A stretch of 31,441 nt of DNA from Bacteroidota bacterium (lineage in GTDB: Bacteria; Bacteroidota; Bacteroidia; Chitinophagales; Chitinophagaceae): assembly GCA_023429985.1 (NCBI GenBank), contig JAEZCV010000138.1, positions 1 to 31,441 of the forward strand. The letters are read 5' to 3'. Made by a program: the position numbers and the translations under genes. Positions 24,936 to 31,441 of this stretch are shown piece after piece. How positions within the stretch are numbered: the stretch's first letter is position 1; each line of letters opens with the position of its first letter. Under the pieces are notes generated by a model. The model had not been told where the DNA came from. It saw only the letters and a list, made by a program, of their open reading frames with translations, and did not search any database.

Positions 24936-24963
24936 GAGTGCGGAGAGCGGGGAGCGGAGTGCG
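24936..24963. repeat. Purine-rich short repeat between tRNA-Arg and marC
   Basis: GAGTGCGGAGAGCGGGGAGC and the following GGAGTGCG repeat a GCGGAGAGCG / GAGCGGAG theme. The reverse complement of the same decamer occurs upstream of ligD (19352-19361). Probably a dispersed intergenic repeat. Confidence 0.4.
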
Positions 24964-24982
24964 ACGTTTTCCGCTAATACTC

Positions 24983-25561
24983 TCACTTAATTAGTCCATG
25001 TGCATTGGTGGCAAAGATCTTTACGGCAATGGCCAGCAAAACTACACCAAAAAACTTCCTTACAGCAATCAATCCTGCAGGCCCTAAAATTCTTTCAATA
25101 AGTTTAAGGCTTTTTAAAACGGCATAAACAACCACCAGGTTCAGTAAAATTCCAAATAATATGGTTGACTGTGAATAGTTGGCTTTTAATGATATTATAG
25201 TGGTGAGGGTTCCCGAACCGGCGATCAGGGGAAATGCAATTGGGACGATAGTTGACGAGCGAACATCTTTTTCACTTTTAAAAAACTCTGCTCCCAAAAC
25301 CATTTCAAGTCCCAGGATGAAGATTACAATAGAACCTCCAACAGCAAAGGAACCCACATCCAGGCCTAAAAGGCTTAAAAATGGTTCTCCCAGGAATAAG
25401 AACAATATCATTAATCCTCCTGAAAAAATAGTGGCTGTAAATTCTCTTATGCCACCCATCTTTGATTTTAAAGTGATCAAAATAGGTATCGATCCAATAA
25501 TATCAATGATGGCAAATAATGTGAAACTTACCGTTAGCAGGTCTTTAATGTTAAGATCCAT
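24983..25561 (-). CDS. MarC family membrane protein
   Basis: The 192-residue integral membrane protein has six hydrophobic segments and the family features: an N-terminal SFTLFAIIDIIGSIPILI, a central VPIAFPLIAGSGTLTTII, and a C-terminal FFGVVLLAIAVKIF. MarC/YhcE proteins were once linked to multiple antibiotic resistance, but their substrate is unclear. The start at 25561 gives a natural N-terminus. It lies downstream of the repeat-rich region and of the convergent-free btuB terminator, and upstream of the tRNA on the same strand. Confidence 0.9.
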   Translation of the reverse strand: MDLNIKDLLTVSFTLFAIIDIIGSIPILITLKSKMGGIREFTATIFSGGLMILFLFLGEPFLSLLGLDVGSFAVGGSIVIFILGLEMVLGAEFFKSEKDVRSSTIVPIAFPLIAGSGTLTTIISLKANYSQSTILFGILLNLVVVYAVLKSLKLIERILGPAGLIAVRKFFGVVLLAIAVKIFATNAHGLIK

Positions 25562-25620
25562 GTATTAAAGTTATATTCAATAATCATGGAAATTGCAAAT
25601 ATATCATGGGTAACCAAGGG

Positions 25621-25834
25621 GTTTCCCGCTGATCTCGCAGATTGAAACATCCTGTTGAGGTCTTAAACATTCCCTTGCGCAGATAGCGCGGATTAGTTTC
25701 CTTAAAGCAACGAGATTTACTGTTTGCCTGAATGAAGGCTCTTAGTACGCTCAGGTTCAGATCTGCGCGATCAGAGCTGGTGCATTTTGCAACAAGCAAA
25801 TAACTTACATAATCCGCGAAAATCAGCGGGAAAT
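25621..25834. repeat. Nested inverted-repeat element, MITE-like, between btuB and marC
   Basis: Most of the 316-nt gap 25562-25877 is this structure. Outer arms are TTTCCCGCTGATCTCGCAGA (from 25622) and the reverse complement at 25811-25833, with two mismatches and one indel. Inner arms GCGCAGAT (25677-25684) and ATCTGCGC (25761-25768) are perfect. No transposase and no clear target duplication are seen. A 95-codon frame across it looks non-coding. Confidence 0.5.
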
Positions 25835-25854
25835 AAAATGTTGTTTCCCGCTGA
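25823..25854 (-). terminator. Hairpin terminator after the BtuB-like gene
   Basis: TCAGCGGGAAA (25823-25833) and TTTCCCGCTGA (25844-25854) form a perfect 11-bp stem with a 10-nt loop. On the minus strand it is followed by TTTT, 24 nt past the btuB stop. It shares sequence with the adjacent inverted-repeat element. Confidence 0.65.
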
Positions 25855-25877
25855 CATATAATTTTTGGCAACCCTAT

Positions 25878-27824
25878 TTATAAAGAAAACCTTATTCCTC
25901 CATAAGCATTGAAACCTGCCGTACTGTATCCATAAACATCGGCGTATTTCTTATCCAGTATATTGCGGGCATCGGCAAATATTCTCAGCCGGTTTTGTAA
26001 AACCGTGTATTCTGCATAGAAATTCAACAGGCTGTATGCATCCAGTTCCATATCTGTTCCCTGGAAAGTTATGGGATCAAAATATATATCCCTGCTTTTC
26101 CCAACAACATTCAATTGCAAATTCACATAAAAACTTTTTGAAAGTTGCATCCCCATGAACAAATTCAAATTCGTTTTGGGTCTTCTTATCAGGTTGAAAT
26201 AACTTGTATCCTTTCCATTTTGCACTGTATGGATGTTGCCATCTACATAACTGAAAAGAGTTTTAAGCTGGAATTTTTCCCCGAAATAAAATTTTCCGTC
26301 TATTTCAAAACCATGGTCTTTCTGTTCGTCCTGGTTAATATAGCGCGATTGAAAAGTGGAAGCATCGTAGAAGAAAGCAATAACATCATTTACATCTCTT
26401 TTAAACACTGTTGCCCTGATGGCCGAGCGTCGGTCTTTCAATATATATTGCAAACCTCCTTCGAAATTGATGGCTTTCTCAGGTTCAAGCAAAATGTTTC
26501 CGTATTCGGAAAACAACTGGTATAAACTGGGAACTTTATAACCGGATGAAACATTTGCAAAGAACTTCAATTTTTTATTTACCAACAGGGAAGGATTTAT
26601 GTTGAAAGCCTGGTTGTTTCCATAAACAGAATGATGATTAAACCTTCCTCCTGCTTCAATTGTAAAATTATTTTGTTGATAATGTATCGCAGCATATAAA
26701 CTTTTCTGCGATTGCTTAATACTGTCGCCACTGTAAGAAAATGGAATGGGTGCCGGATCAAAAATAGTTTGCATTACCGCATCAAAATCAGTATTGGAAC
26801 TACGAAGATCTGTTCCCGCTGTGATCCTGAATTTTTGAACGGGAATAACAGCAAACAGTTCGGCATAATGTTCCCTTGCTATATACCTTGCCTGGTTATA
26901 AAAATAAAATCCGTTAACTGTAGAAGAATCATCCAGGTAACTTCTGTTAGTGTGATGATACTGGTATAAAAGGTTCAGTGTTGTACGGCGGATCTTTACA
27001 CTGTTGCGCAATCCCATTTGCAGGTTCTTTGCTTTGTAATCAAAATCCTTTTCATCGGTAAAAGCATCCTGGTCAAGGTCACCGCTGTTCCAGCTATATC
27101 GTACAAAGGGCTGAAACTTTAATTTATCAGAAGCATCTATTTCCAGTGAAGCCTGTACATTATTTTGTTTAAAGCCATCCTTATCAAATTCCTGCGAAAC
27201 GTTTTCAGGTTTTTCTGCTTCCGAAAAGCCATCAGTTGAAATGCGGCTGAATCCTGCATTATATCGAATGTTCTTCTTACCTCCATTTACTCCAAGATTG
27301 TATCTTAAAGTATTGAAACTTCCATAATGCGCAACTGCATTGAATGAAGGCTGGGTACTTCCTTTTTTTGTAATGATGTTGATCACACCTGCAATGGCAT
27401 CACTTCCGTAAAGCGTTCCCTGGCTCCCTTTTAAGATCTCGATCCTTTCAATATTATCTATAGGAAAATACCGGATATCGAAATTGCTGCCAATGCCTGA
27501 TGCATCGTAAACCGGGATGCCATCTACTGTAATCAAACTATGATCAACCTTGGCTCCGCGGAGGTAAACATTTTTTTCTTTCCCTGGGTTATTGGTATAA
27601 CCATTAATAAAAACACCTCCTAATTCACCAAGCACCTGGGAAAGATCCCTGCTGCCTGCTTTTTCCAGTTCCTCACGGGTAATGGTAACAACCACCTTTC
27701 CCGTTTCGGTTGTTTTGGTTGAATACTTGTTCGCGGTTAGCACTACATTGTCTAATAATGTACTGTCCTGGGCTGATAGGTGACTGCCAAAAATTATTGC
27801 AGTCACAGTGAAAATCTTTTTCAT
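25878..27824 (-). CDS. btuB: TonB-dependent outer-membrane receptor, probable cobalamin receptor (BtuB-like)
   Basis: The 648-residue protein has a signal peptide (cleavage near residue 19, SAQ), a TonB-box-like LDNVVLTANK, a plug domain (about 40-150, with LRGAKVDHSLITVDGIPVYD and GSQGTLYGSDAIAGVINIIT), and a beta barrel ending in an aromatic C-terminal strand (GGIRFSL). It would bind a substrate at the surface and move it into the periplasm using TonB energy. The cobalamin riboswitch in its leader strongly points to vitamin B12 or a related corrinoid. No other B12-uptake genes follow, so the BtuCDF-like permease must be elsewhere. Confidence 0.9.
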   Translation of the reverse strand: MKKIFTVTAIIFGSHLSAQDSTLLDNVVLTANKYSTKTTETGKVVVTITREELEKAGSRDLSQVLGELGGVFINGYTNNPGKEKNVYLRGAKVDHSLITVDGIPVYDASGIGSNFDIRYFPIDNIERIEILKGSQGTLYGSDAIAGVINIITKKGSTQPSFNAVAHYGSFNTLRYNLGVNGGKKNIRYNAGFSRISTDGFSEAEKPENVSQEFDKDGFKQNNVQASLEIDASDKLKFQPFVRYSWNSGDLDQDAFTDEKDFDYKAKNLQMGLRNSVKIRRTTLNLLYQYHHTNRSYLDDSSTVNGFYFYNQARYIAREHYAELFAVIPVQKFRITAGTDLRSSNTDFDAVMQTIFDPAPIPFSYSGDSIKQSQKSLYAAIHYQQNNFTIEAGGRFNHHSVYGNNQAFNINPSLLVNKKLKFFANVSSGYKVPSLYQLFSEYGNILLEPEKAINFEGGLQYILKDRRSAIRATVFKRDVNDVIAFFYDASTFQSRYINQDEQKDHGFEIDGKFYFGEKFQLKTLFSYVDGNIHTVQNGKDTSYFNLIRRPKTNLNLFMGMQLSKSFYVNLQLNVVGKSRDIYFDPITFQGTDMELDAYSLLNFYAEYTVLQNRLRIFADARNILDKKYADVYGYSTAGFNAYGGIRFSL

Positions 27825-27860
27825 AATTGATTTTTTTTGTGACTGCTTCCGGAAAATAAA

Positions 27861-27885
27861 GAGAAGATAATAGCATTATCATCTC
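27861..27885 (-). promoter_or_regulatory. Candidate riboswitch expression platform (terminator-like hairpin)
   Basis: GAGA-a-GATAAT / ATTATC-a-TCTC forms a 10-bp stem with one A-A mismatch and a 3-nt loop, followed on the minus strand by TTTATTTTCC. It sits between the B12 box and the receptor ATG. It is AT-rich, so its strength as a terminator is uncertain. Confidence 0.4.
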
Positions 27886-27917
27886 TGCTTTTCGCCCGAA
27901 AGCATTGAATTCATTTA

Positions 27918-28080
27918 AAACTGGCAGGTCTTCTGGCTTTCCTTTCAACACCTTCCCGTCTAATGACAGTGGTTTTATGTTTTTCCGCAAGCGGAAAGGA
28001 TTACAGCTACGGGGATAGCGCCGGAATTACACCGGCTTCCCTTTTCATCCCGCAAATGCGGGAACCAATTTGAAGCAAAT
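27918..28080 (-). ncRNA. Cobalamin riboswitch
   Basis: On the minus strand the leader of the receptor gene contains the B12 box: GAAAGCCAGAAGACCTGCC at about 27923-27941. Upstream are the other core elements: GGGAAGCCGGTGTAATTCC, then CCCCGTAGCTGTAA and an ACCACTGTCA stretch (about 27963-28045). A GC-rich stem GCGGGA/CCCGC lies at the 5' end. This is the class-I cobalamin fold, which lowers receptor expression when adenosylcobalamin is plentiful. Confidence 0.92.
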
Positions 28081-28179
28081 GTAGGGGAGGAACCAGTTAC
28101 CCGTCAAAATTTTTATAACACGTGCAGAAGTGCTTTGAGAAATAAGGGAATACAAATGCTATTTATTATTTTTACCCAA

Positions 28180-28728
28180 GTGAAGAAGCCTTTATCACAA
28201 ATAACTTTTGATTTTTTAACGCCCCGGGATAATGAGCCGGAGGATATCAAAACAATTGGTAAAGAAGAGGCAATCGATGAAAAGGAATTTTTATCAGGAA
28301 CTCCTGTCTCTAAAAGATCTTCTACAAAAGAAATTAAAAGTACAAGAGGAAGAAAATCATTAAAGGAGAACGAAGCATATATCGATCTAGTAGAAGTTCC
28401 GGATGATGAGATTCTTTTCAGCAAACAATATTATTCAATTGGCGAAGTGGCCACGATGTTCCATGTAAACACGTCTTTGATCAGGTTTTGGGAGAATGAA
28501 TTTGATATACTGGAACCACGCAAGAATCGCAAAGGCGACAGGTTTTTTAAGCCTTCTGATATTAAGAACCTCCAAATGATCTACGATTTGTTGCGTAGAA
28601 GAAAATTCACTATTGAAGGTGCAAAGGATTTTATAAAAAAGGATAAACAATCAAGGGAGAAATACGAAATGGTTCAATCCCTGCAGAAACTAAAAGGATT
28701 TCTCTGCGAACTAAGAGCTAATTTGTAA
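28180..28728 (+). CDS. MerR-family transcriptional regulator (short form)
   Basis: From GTG at 28180 the protein has 182 residues. An unusual polar, Lys/Glu-rich N-terminal region of about 80 residues (EEAIDEKEF, KRSSTKEIKSTRGRKSLKE) precedes a MerR helix-turn-helix: YYSIGEVATMFHVNTSLIRF (about 83-102), then the wing KNRKGDRFFKPSDI and a helix. It lacks an effector domain. This layout is common in Bacteroidota; the target is unknown. An ATG at 28156 or TTG at 28135 would add an unlikely hydrophobic MLFIIFTQ start; I prefer GTG but the start is uncertain. The gene is divergent from the cobalamin riboswitch. Confidence 0.8.
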   Translation: MKKPLSQITFDFLTPRDNEPEDIKTIGKEEAIDEKEFLSGTPVSKRSSTKEIKSTRGRKSLKENEAYIDLVEVPDDEILFSKQYYSIGEVATMFHVNTSLIRFWENEFDILEPRKNRKGDRFFKPSDIKNLQMIYDLLRRRKFTIEGAKDFIKKDKQSREKYEMVQSLQKLKGFLCELRANL

Positions 28729-28795
28729 TACAATTTAACAGGATTCTTTCTCAGCATTCATCCACCCGGCTTAATTTTGGAAATCAATTCTTGCC

Positions 28796-29293
28796 ATGAA
28801 AAAATTACTTTTTATTCTCTTCGTATCATTTATTACATCATCTGTTTATGCCCAGCCCCAGGTGGTTACAGAAGCCAGTGGAGAAAAGATTCTAATTGGT
28901 TTTATGGAAAAAAAGGACCTTTCAGGTGAACAGGGTTTTTCGTGGTATGTACCTAACCAGCAAAACTATACTCCCAATGCAAAAGCGCTGGAAAGATTGA
29001 CAGCGCAAAAAGATTCTGTTCATATCATGGTTTTTGGCGGCACATGGTGTGATGATACCAGGAACATACTTCCCAAATTTTTGCGTCTTGCAGAACTGGC
29101 GGGATTTCCCGACGACAGGATAACGCTTATTGGTGTAGACCGCAGTAAAAAAGCCATCCATAATTTAACCGAAACCCTCAACGTATACAACGTTCCAACC
29201 ATTATTGTTTTTAAAAATGGTAAAGAAACTGGAAGGGTAGTTGAATATGGAAAATATGGCTTGTTTGATAAGGAGCTGGGGGAGATACTTTGA
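28796..29293 (+). CDS. Exported thioredoxin-fold protein with single active-site Cys
   Basis: The 165-residue protein starts with a Sec signal peptide (cleavage probably after YA, residue 19). The mature part is a thioredoxin fold: strand VHIMVFGG, active-site motif Trp84-Cys85-Asp86-Asp87-Thr88, cis-Pro NVPTIIVFKNG. The second Cys of the usual C-x-x-C is replaced by Thr, so it cannot form the usual intramolecular disulfide. It may act as a monothiol reductase or as a periplasmic binding protein. It is convergent with the MscS gene, with the octamer repeat array between them. Confidence 0.8.
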   Translation: MKKLLFILFVSFITSSVYAQPQVVTEASGEKILIGFMEKKDLSGEQGFSWYVPNQQNYTPNAKALERLTAQKDSVHIMVFGGTWCDDTRNILPKFLRLAELAGFPDDRITLIGVDRSKKAIHNLTETLNVYNVPTIIVFKNGKETGRVVEYGKYGLFDKELGEIL

Positions 29294-29301
29294 GGTATAA
29301 G

Positions 29302-29397
29302 GTTTAGTTGTTTAGGCGTTTAGTTGTTTAGTCGTTTAGATGTTTAGTTGTTTAGTCGTTTAGATGTTTAGTCGTTTAGATGTTTAGTCGTTTAGTA
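29302..29397 (+). repeat. Octamer tandem array GTTTAGNN x12
   Basis: Twelve uninterrupted copies of an 8-bp unit, each with a perfect GTTTAG core and a variable dinucleotide (TT, GC, TT, TC, AT, TT, TC, AT, TC, AT, TC, TA). It starts 9 nt after the thioredoxin-fold gene. The period and variation suggest replication slippage. Confidence 0.85.
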
Positions 29398-29457
29398 TAG
29401 ATATAACATGTAACAATTCCTCAACTAAAAATAAAATGCTTTTTAAAGGAGGACCCC

Positions 29458-29487
29458 CTAAACGCCTAAACGCCTAAACACCTAAAC
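29458..29487 (-). repeat. Inverted octamer array, four CTAAAC copies
   Basis: CTAAAC occurs at 29458, 29466, 29474 and 29482 with the same 8-nt period, as the reverse complement of the 12-copy array. GTTTAGGCGTTTAG (29310-29323) pairs exactly with CTAAACGCCTAAAC here. The two arrays can form a long hairpin with the 60-nt middle as loop, perhaps ending both convergent transcripts. Confidence 0.8.
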
Positions 29488-29525
29488 AAAAAACAAATGA
29501 CATTTAAAAACCAAACCCTAACCCC

Positions 29526-30587
29526 TTAAACTTCTCTATTCGCCTCCCCGATCTTTATCTCCATCCTTTCCATCGTTCTTAAAATAAAATAATTGATCTT
29601 TTGTTTGGCTTCGGTGAATTGTGTCCATGGAATGGGTGGCGTAAAGAATTCTATAAACAATAAATATCCCTGTGTTTTAATATCATTCAGCAATACGGTT
29701 GAAGATGATATTTCTGGAATGGCAGCAATGAAAGATCGTATTTCATCAGACAGTCCCTCGATCTTTGCAGGTGTTGTTTCCAGGTCGAGGTAAATATTTA
29801 ATACTCCTCTTATTTGCGATCGCATGGAAACATTATCAACGATACTGTCCACCATTTGTTTGTTTGGTACCGTAACATAAGATTTGTCAGCAGTCCGCAA
29901 CCTGGTGCTTCTCAGTCCAATTCTTTCTACCGTTCCGGAAAAACTGTTCACTTTCACAAAATCGCCTGTGGTGAAAGGTTTGTCGAAGAAAATGATAAAT
30001 GATGCGATCAGGTTTTCCAGGCTTTCCTTCATGGCCAGTGCAATGGCAGCACCCACAATGCTAAGTCCAGTAAGCAAGGCTCCAATATTATATCCAAAAG
30101 CAAATTTTAGAATAAGCAGGAAACCAATGATCAGCAAGATCACTTTTAAAAAATCGCGGAAAAAAAGAAGTACCTGCTTTACGCCCTGCGAGTGGTGTTC
30201 CGGCGATCTTTTTTCCAATACATAAGCAATATAATCCACCACCCTAAGTAAAAGCCAAGTAAATACAACCAGTTGCACAATGATGGCTATGGAAAGTAAA
30301 ACTTTGCTAAAGGGATATTTATAAATAAGAAAGTTAAGGGTAGAAGGAAAATTCAGCCTGTATAAAGTGGCTATTGTTACGGCAATCACCAAAAATATTC
30401 CTAATGGTTTTACAATAAGATCTTTGAATTTTACTTCATCAAAATCTTTCCATATGCGGCGAAACCAGGAGCTTAAAAATCCAATAAAATATTTCGAGAT
30501 CAGACGGTTCAAAACCAGCACAAAGAATATAACGCCGGCCGCCCACAAATAACTTCTAACTGAATTATCCAGAATTATTTCATCCAT
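29526..30587 (-). CDS. MscS-family mechanosensitive ion channel
   Basis: The product has 353 residues from ATG at 30587; ATG at 30617 would add ten. It has membrane helices at about 10-30, 60-80, 95-120 and 140-165, then the pore helix with GAAIALAMKESLENLIASF and the MscS beta domain (KPFTTGDFVKVNSFSGTVERI, TVPNKQMVDSIVDN), ending in the cytosolic alpha/beta domain. It opens when membrane tension rises and lets ions and osmolytes out after hypo-osmotic shock. Single gene, convergent with the thioredoxin-fold gene and 62 nt past the next gene on the same strand. Confidence 0.92.
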   Translation of the reverse strand: MDEIILDNSVRSYLWAAGVIFFVLVLNRLISKYFIGFLSSWFRRIWKDFDEVKFKDLIVKPLGIFLVIAVTIATLYRLNFPSTLNFLIYKYPFSKVLLSIAIIVQLVVFTWLLLRVVDYIAYVLEKRSPEHHSQGVKQVLLFFRDFLKVILLIIGFLLILKFAFGYNIGALLTGLSIVGAAIALAMKESLENLIASFIIFFDKPFTTGDFVKVNSFSGTVERIGLRSTRLRTADKSYVTVPNKQMVDSIVDNVSMRSQIRGVLNIYLDLETTPAKIEGLSDEIRSFIAAIPEISSSTVLLNDIKTQGYLLFIEFFTPPIPWTQFTEAKQKINYFILRTMERMEIKIGEANREV

Positions 30588-30649
30588 CTTGTCGTGAACA
30601 TTAGGAGCAAAATACAATTCTTTAAATTATCTAAAAGGATTTTTCATTA

Positions 30650-31441
30650 TTAATACCTGAGCCGGTAAATATGCAGGGAATCAGTGGAGAATAAAACCAG
30701 CCGGCCGGGACTTAAAAACGACCCGGGTAAAATAGTATTGGTTGCGGGGAAAGGTTTTTTTGTTTCAAAAGCACCGGGGCCATTGTAAATATTCAGCTGG
30801 TTATTACTTGTATATGCCACTCGCCCCGAATGTATGCTTATACTGTTCCAGTTAGTTACAGGAAGTCTTTTTCTGAAAGTTCCGTAATTATCAAAAATGT
30901 AAACACCTTTGGCAGTATCGGCCAGGTAAAGGCTTCCACTTTCGTTGAATATTCTGGTTGGCTGAATACTTTCATTAAATACCATCCGGAAGTCGGGAGT
31001 GCTCATCAGAATATTTCCCTGGTCGTCAACTTTCTTAAGCTTATTGTCAAATTCATCAAATATCCAGAGATGGTTGTCGTAAGATAATCCGGCCGCCGAA
31101 GGCTGGTAAATATTTACTTTTCGAAGGTCCAGAACCGATCGTTGTGCCAGGAACCGATCGAGTATCACAACGGTGGAGAAATCTTTATAAAATAAAACCG
31201 GGCGAAGTGGATTGGAAATATCAATCGAGTGCAGCTTACCTAAATTTCTTACCTGGTTATAAATGGCAATTGAATCACCCTTCGGACTAAACTTTCTTAC
31301 CTGGCCGGTGGAAGAAATTACATAAAGCTGGTCGAGGTTATCTATGGCAACATCGGCAACGTCGCCTGTAAAACTTCTTATGAATACAAAACCTGTATCG
31401 GCCTGGGAAAAGCCGGCTTGAAATATTGCCAGGAATAATAT
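30650..31441 (-). CDS. Exported beta-propeller-like protein, 5' end outside the window
   Basis: The reading frame stays open to the window edge, giving at least 263 residues without its start codon. The first visible residues (ILFLAIFQAGFSQA) look like the end of a signal peptide. The body shows repeated strand patterns of the type IDNLDQLYVISSTGQVRKF, DNHLWIFDEFDNKLKKVDDQ and GSLYLADTAKGVYIFDNYG, as in NHL or six-bladed propellers. No catalytic residue is recognisable. An internal ATG at 31168 would give only 172 residues and is not the true start. Function unknown; perhaps secreted or periplasmic. Confidence 0.75.
   Translation of the reverse strand: MLFLAIFQAGFSQADTGFVFIRSFTGDVADVAIDNLDQLYVISSTGQVRKFSPKGDSIAIYNQVRNLGKLHSIDISNPLRPVLFYKDFSTVVILDRFLAQRSVLDLRKVNIYQPSAAGLSYDNHLWIFDEFDNKLKKVDDQGNILMSTPDFRMVFNESIQPTRIFNESGSLYLADTAKGVYIFDNYGTFRKRLPVTNWNSISIHSGRVAYTSNNQLNIYNGPGAFETKKPFPATNTILPGSFLSPGRLVLFSTDSLHIYRLRY

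Noticed and set aside
25584..25871. 95-codon minus-strand frame between marC and the BtuB-like gene
   Set aside because: It runs through nested inverted repeats and a terminator hairpin, and the peptide has no recognisable domain; more likely repeat DNA.
27673..27990. 105-codon minus-strand frame over the receptor start
   Set aside because: It covers the cobalamin riboswitch and overlaps the receptor gene in another frame; a shadow frame.
29302..29487. CRISPR array
   Set aside because: The unit is 8 nt with no unique spacers of 25-40 nt and there are no cas genes; it is a simple tandem repeat with an inverted partner.

Overview
The window looks like a chromosomal segment of a Bacteroidota bacterium, most likely of the Chitinophagaceae type. 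The evidence is moderate-to-low GC, several tightly packed operons with no Shine-Dalgarno sequences, candidate promoters of the TTG / TAnnTTTG form, a zeaxanthin gene cluster with a MerR regulator in front, a DUF4838 lipoprotein and a cobalamin-riboswitch TonB receptor. The family assignment is inference from protein flavour; no database search was possible.

Layout. (1) About 94-10139 is an exopolysaccharide/capsule block: a DUF4838 lipoprotein, two glycosyltransferases and an AsnB-type amidotransferase with gaps or overlaps of 1-2 nt; a convergent polytopic membrane protein (polymerase-like); then a third glycosyltransferase overlapping a CpsB/YwqE-type PHP phosphatase. (2) About 10182-15708 is a carotenoid block: a MerR/cobalamin-domain regulator, then crtI, crtB, idi, crtZ and crtY. 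Together these would convert IPP/DMAPP-derived precursors through phytoene and lycopene to beta-carotene and zeaxanthin. (3) About 15709-24513 holds housekeeping and stress genes: thioredoxin, AI-2E/PerM permease, a two-domain LigD, two small proteins, a large-subunit catalase, a lone receiver protein, two small conserved or cupin proteins and an SDR dehydrogenase. (4) About 24806-31441 holds tRNA-Arg(CCG), a MarC protein, a repeat-rich intergenic stretch, a BtuB-like receptor behind a cobalamin riboswitch, a second MerR protein, an exported thioredoxin-fold protein, an octamer repeat array, an MscS channel and a beta-propeller-like protein that runs off the right edge.

I found no unmistakable novel multi-gene system, defence island, CRISPR array, phage or IS transposase. 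The most interesting signals are at small scale. The cobalamin-domain MerR regulator has Tyr where the usual axial-ligand His should be. A perfect 11-bp inverted repeat lies between that regulator and crtI. A 12-copy GTTTAGNN array faces four inverted copies. A 21-bp partial duplicate of the tRNA-Arg anticodon arm sits 75 bp from the gene. An unlisted 43-residue membrane protein has its own terminator. A nested inverted-repeat element lies downstream of the B12 receptor.
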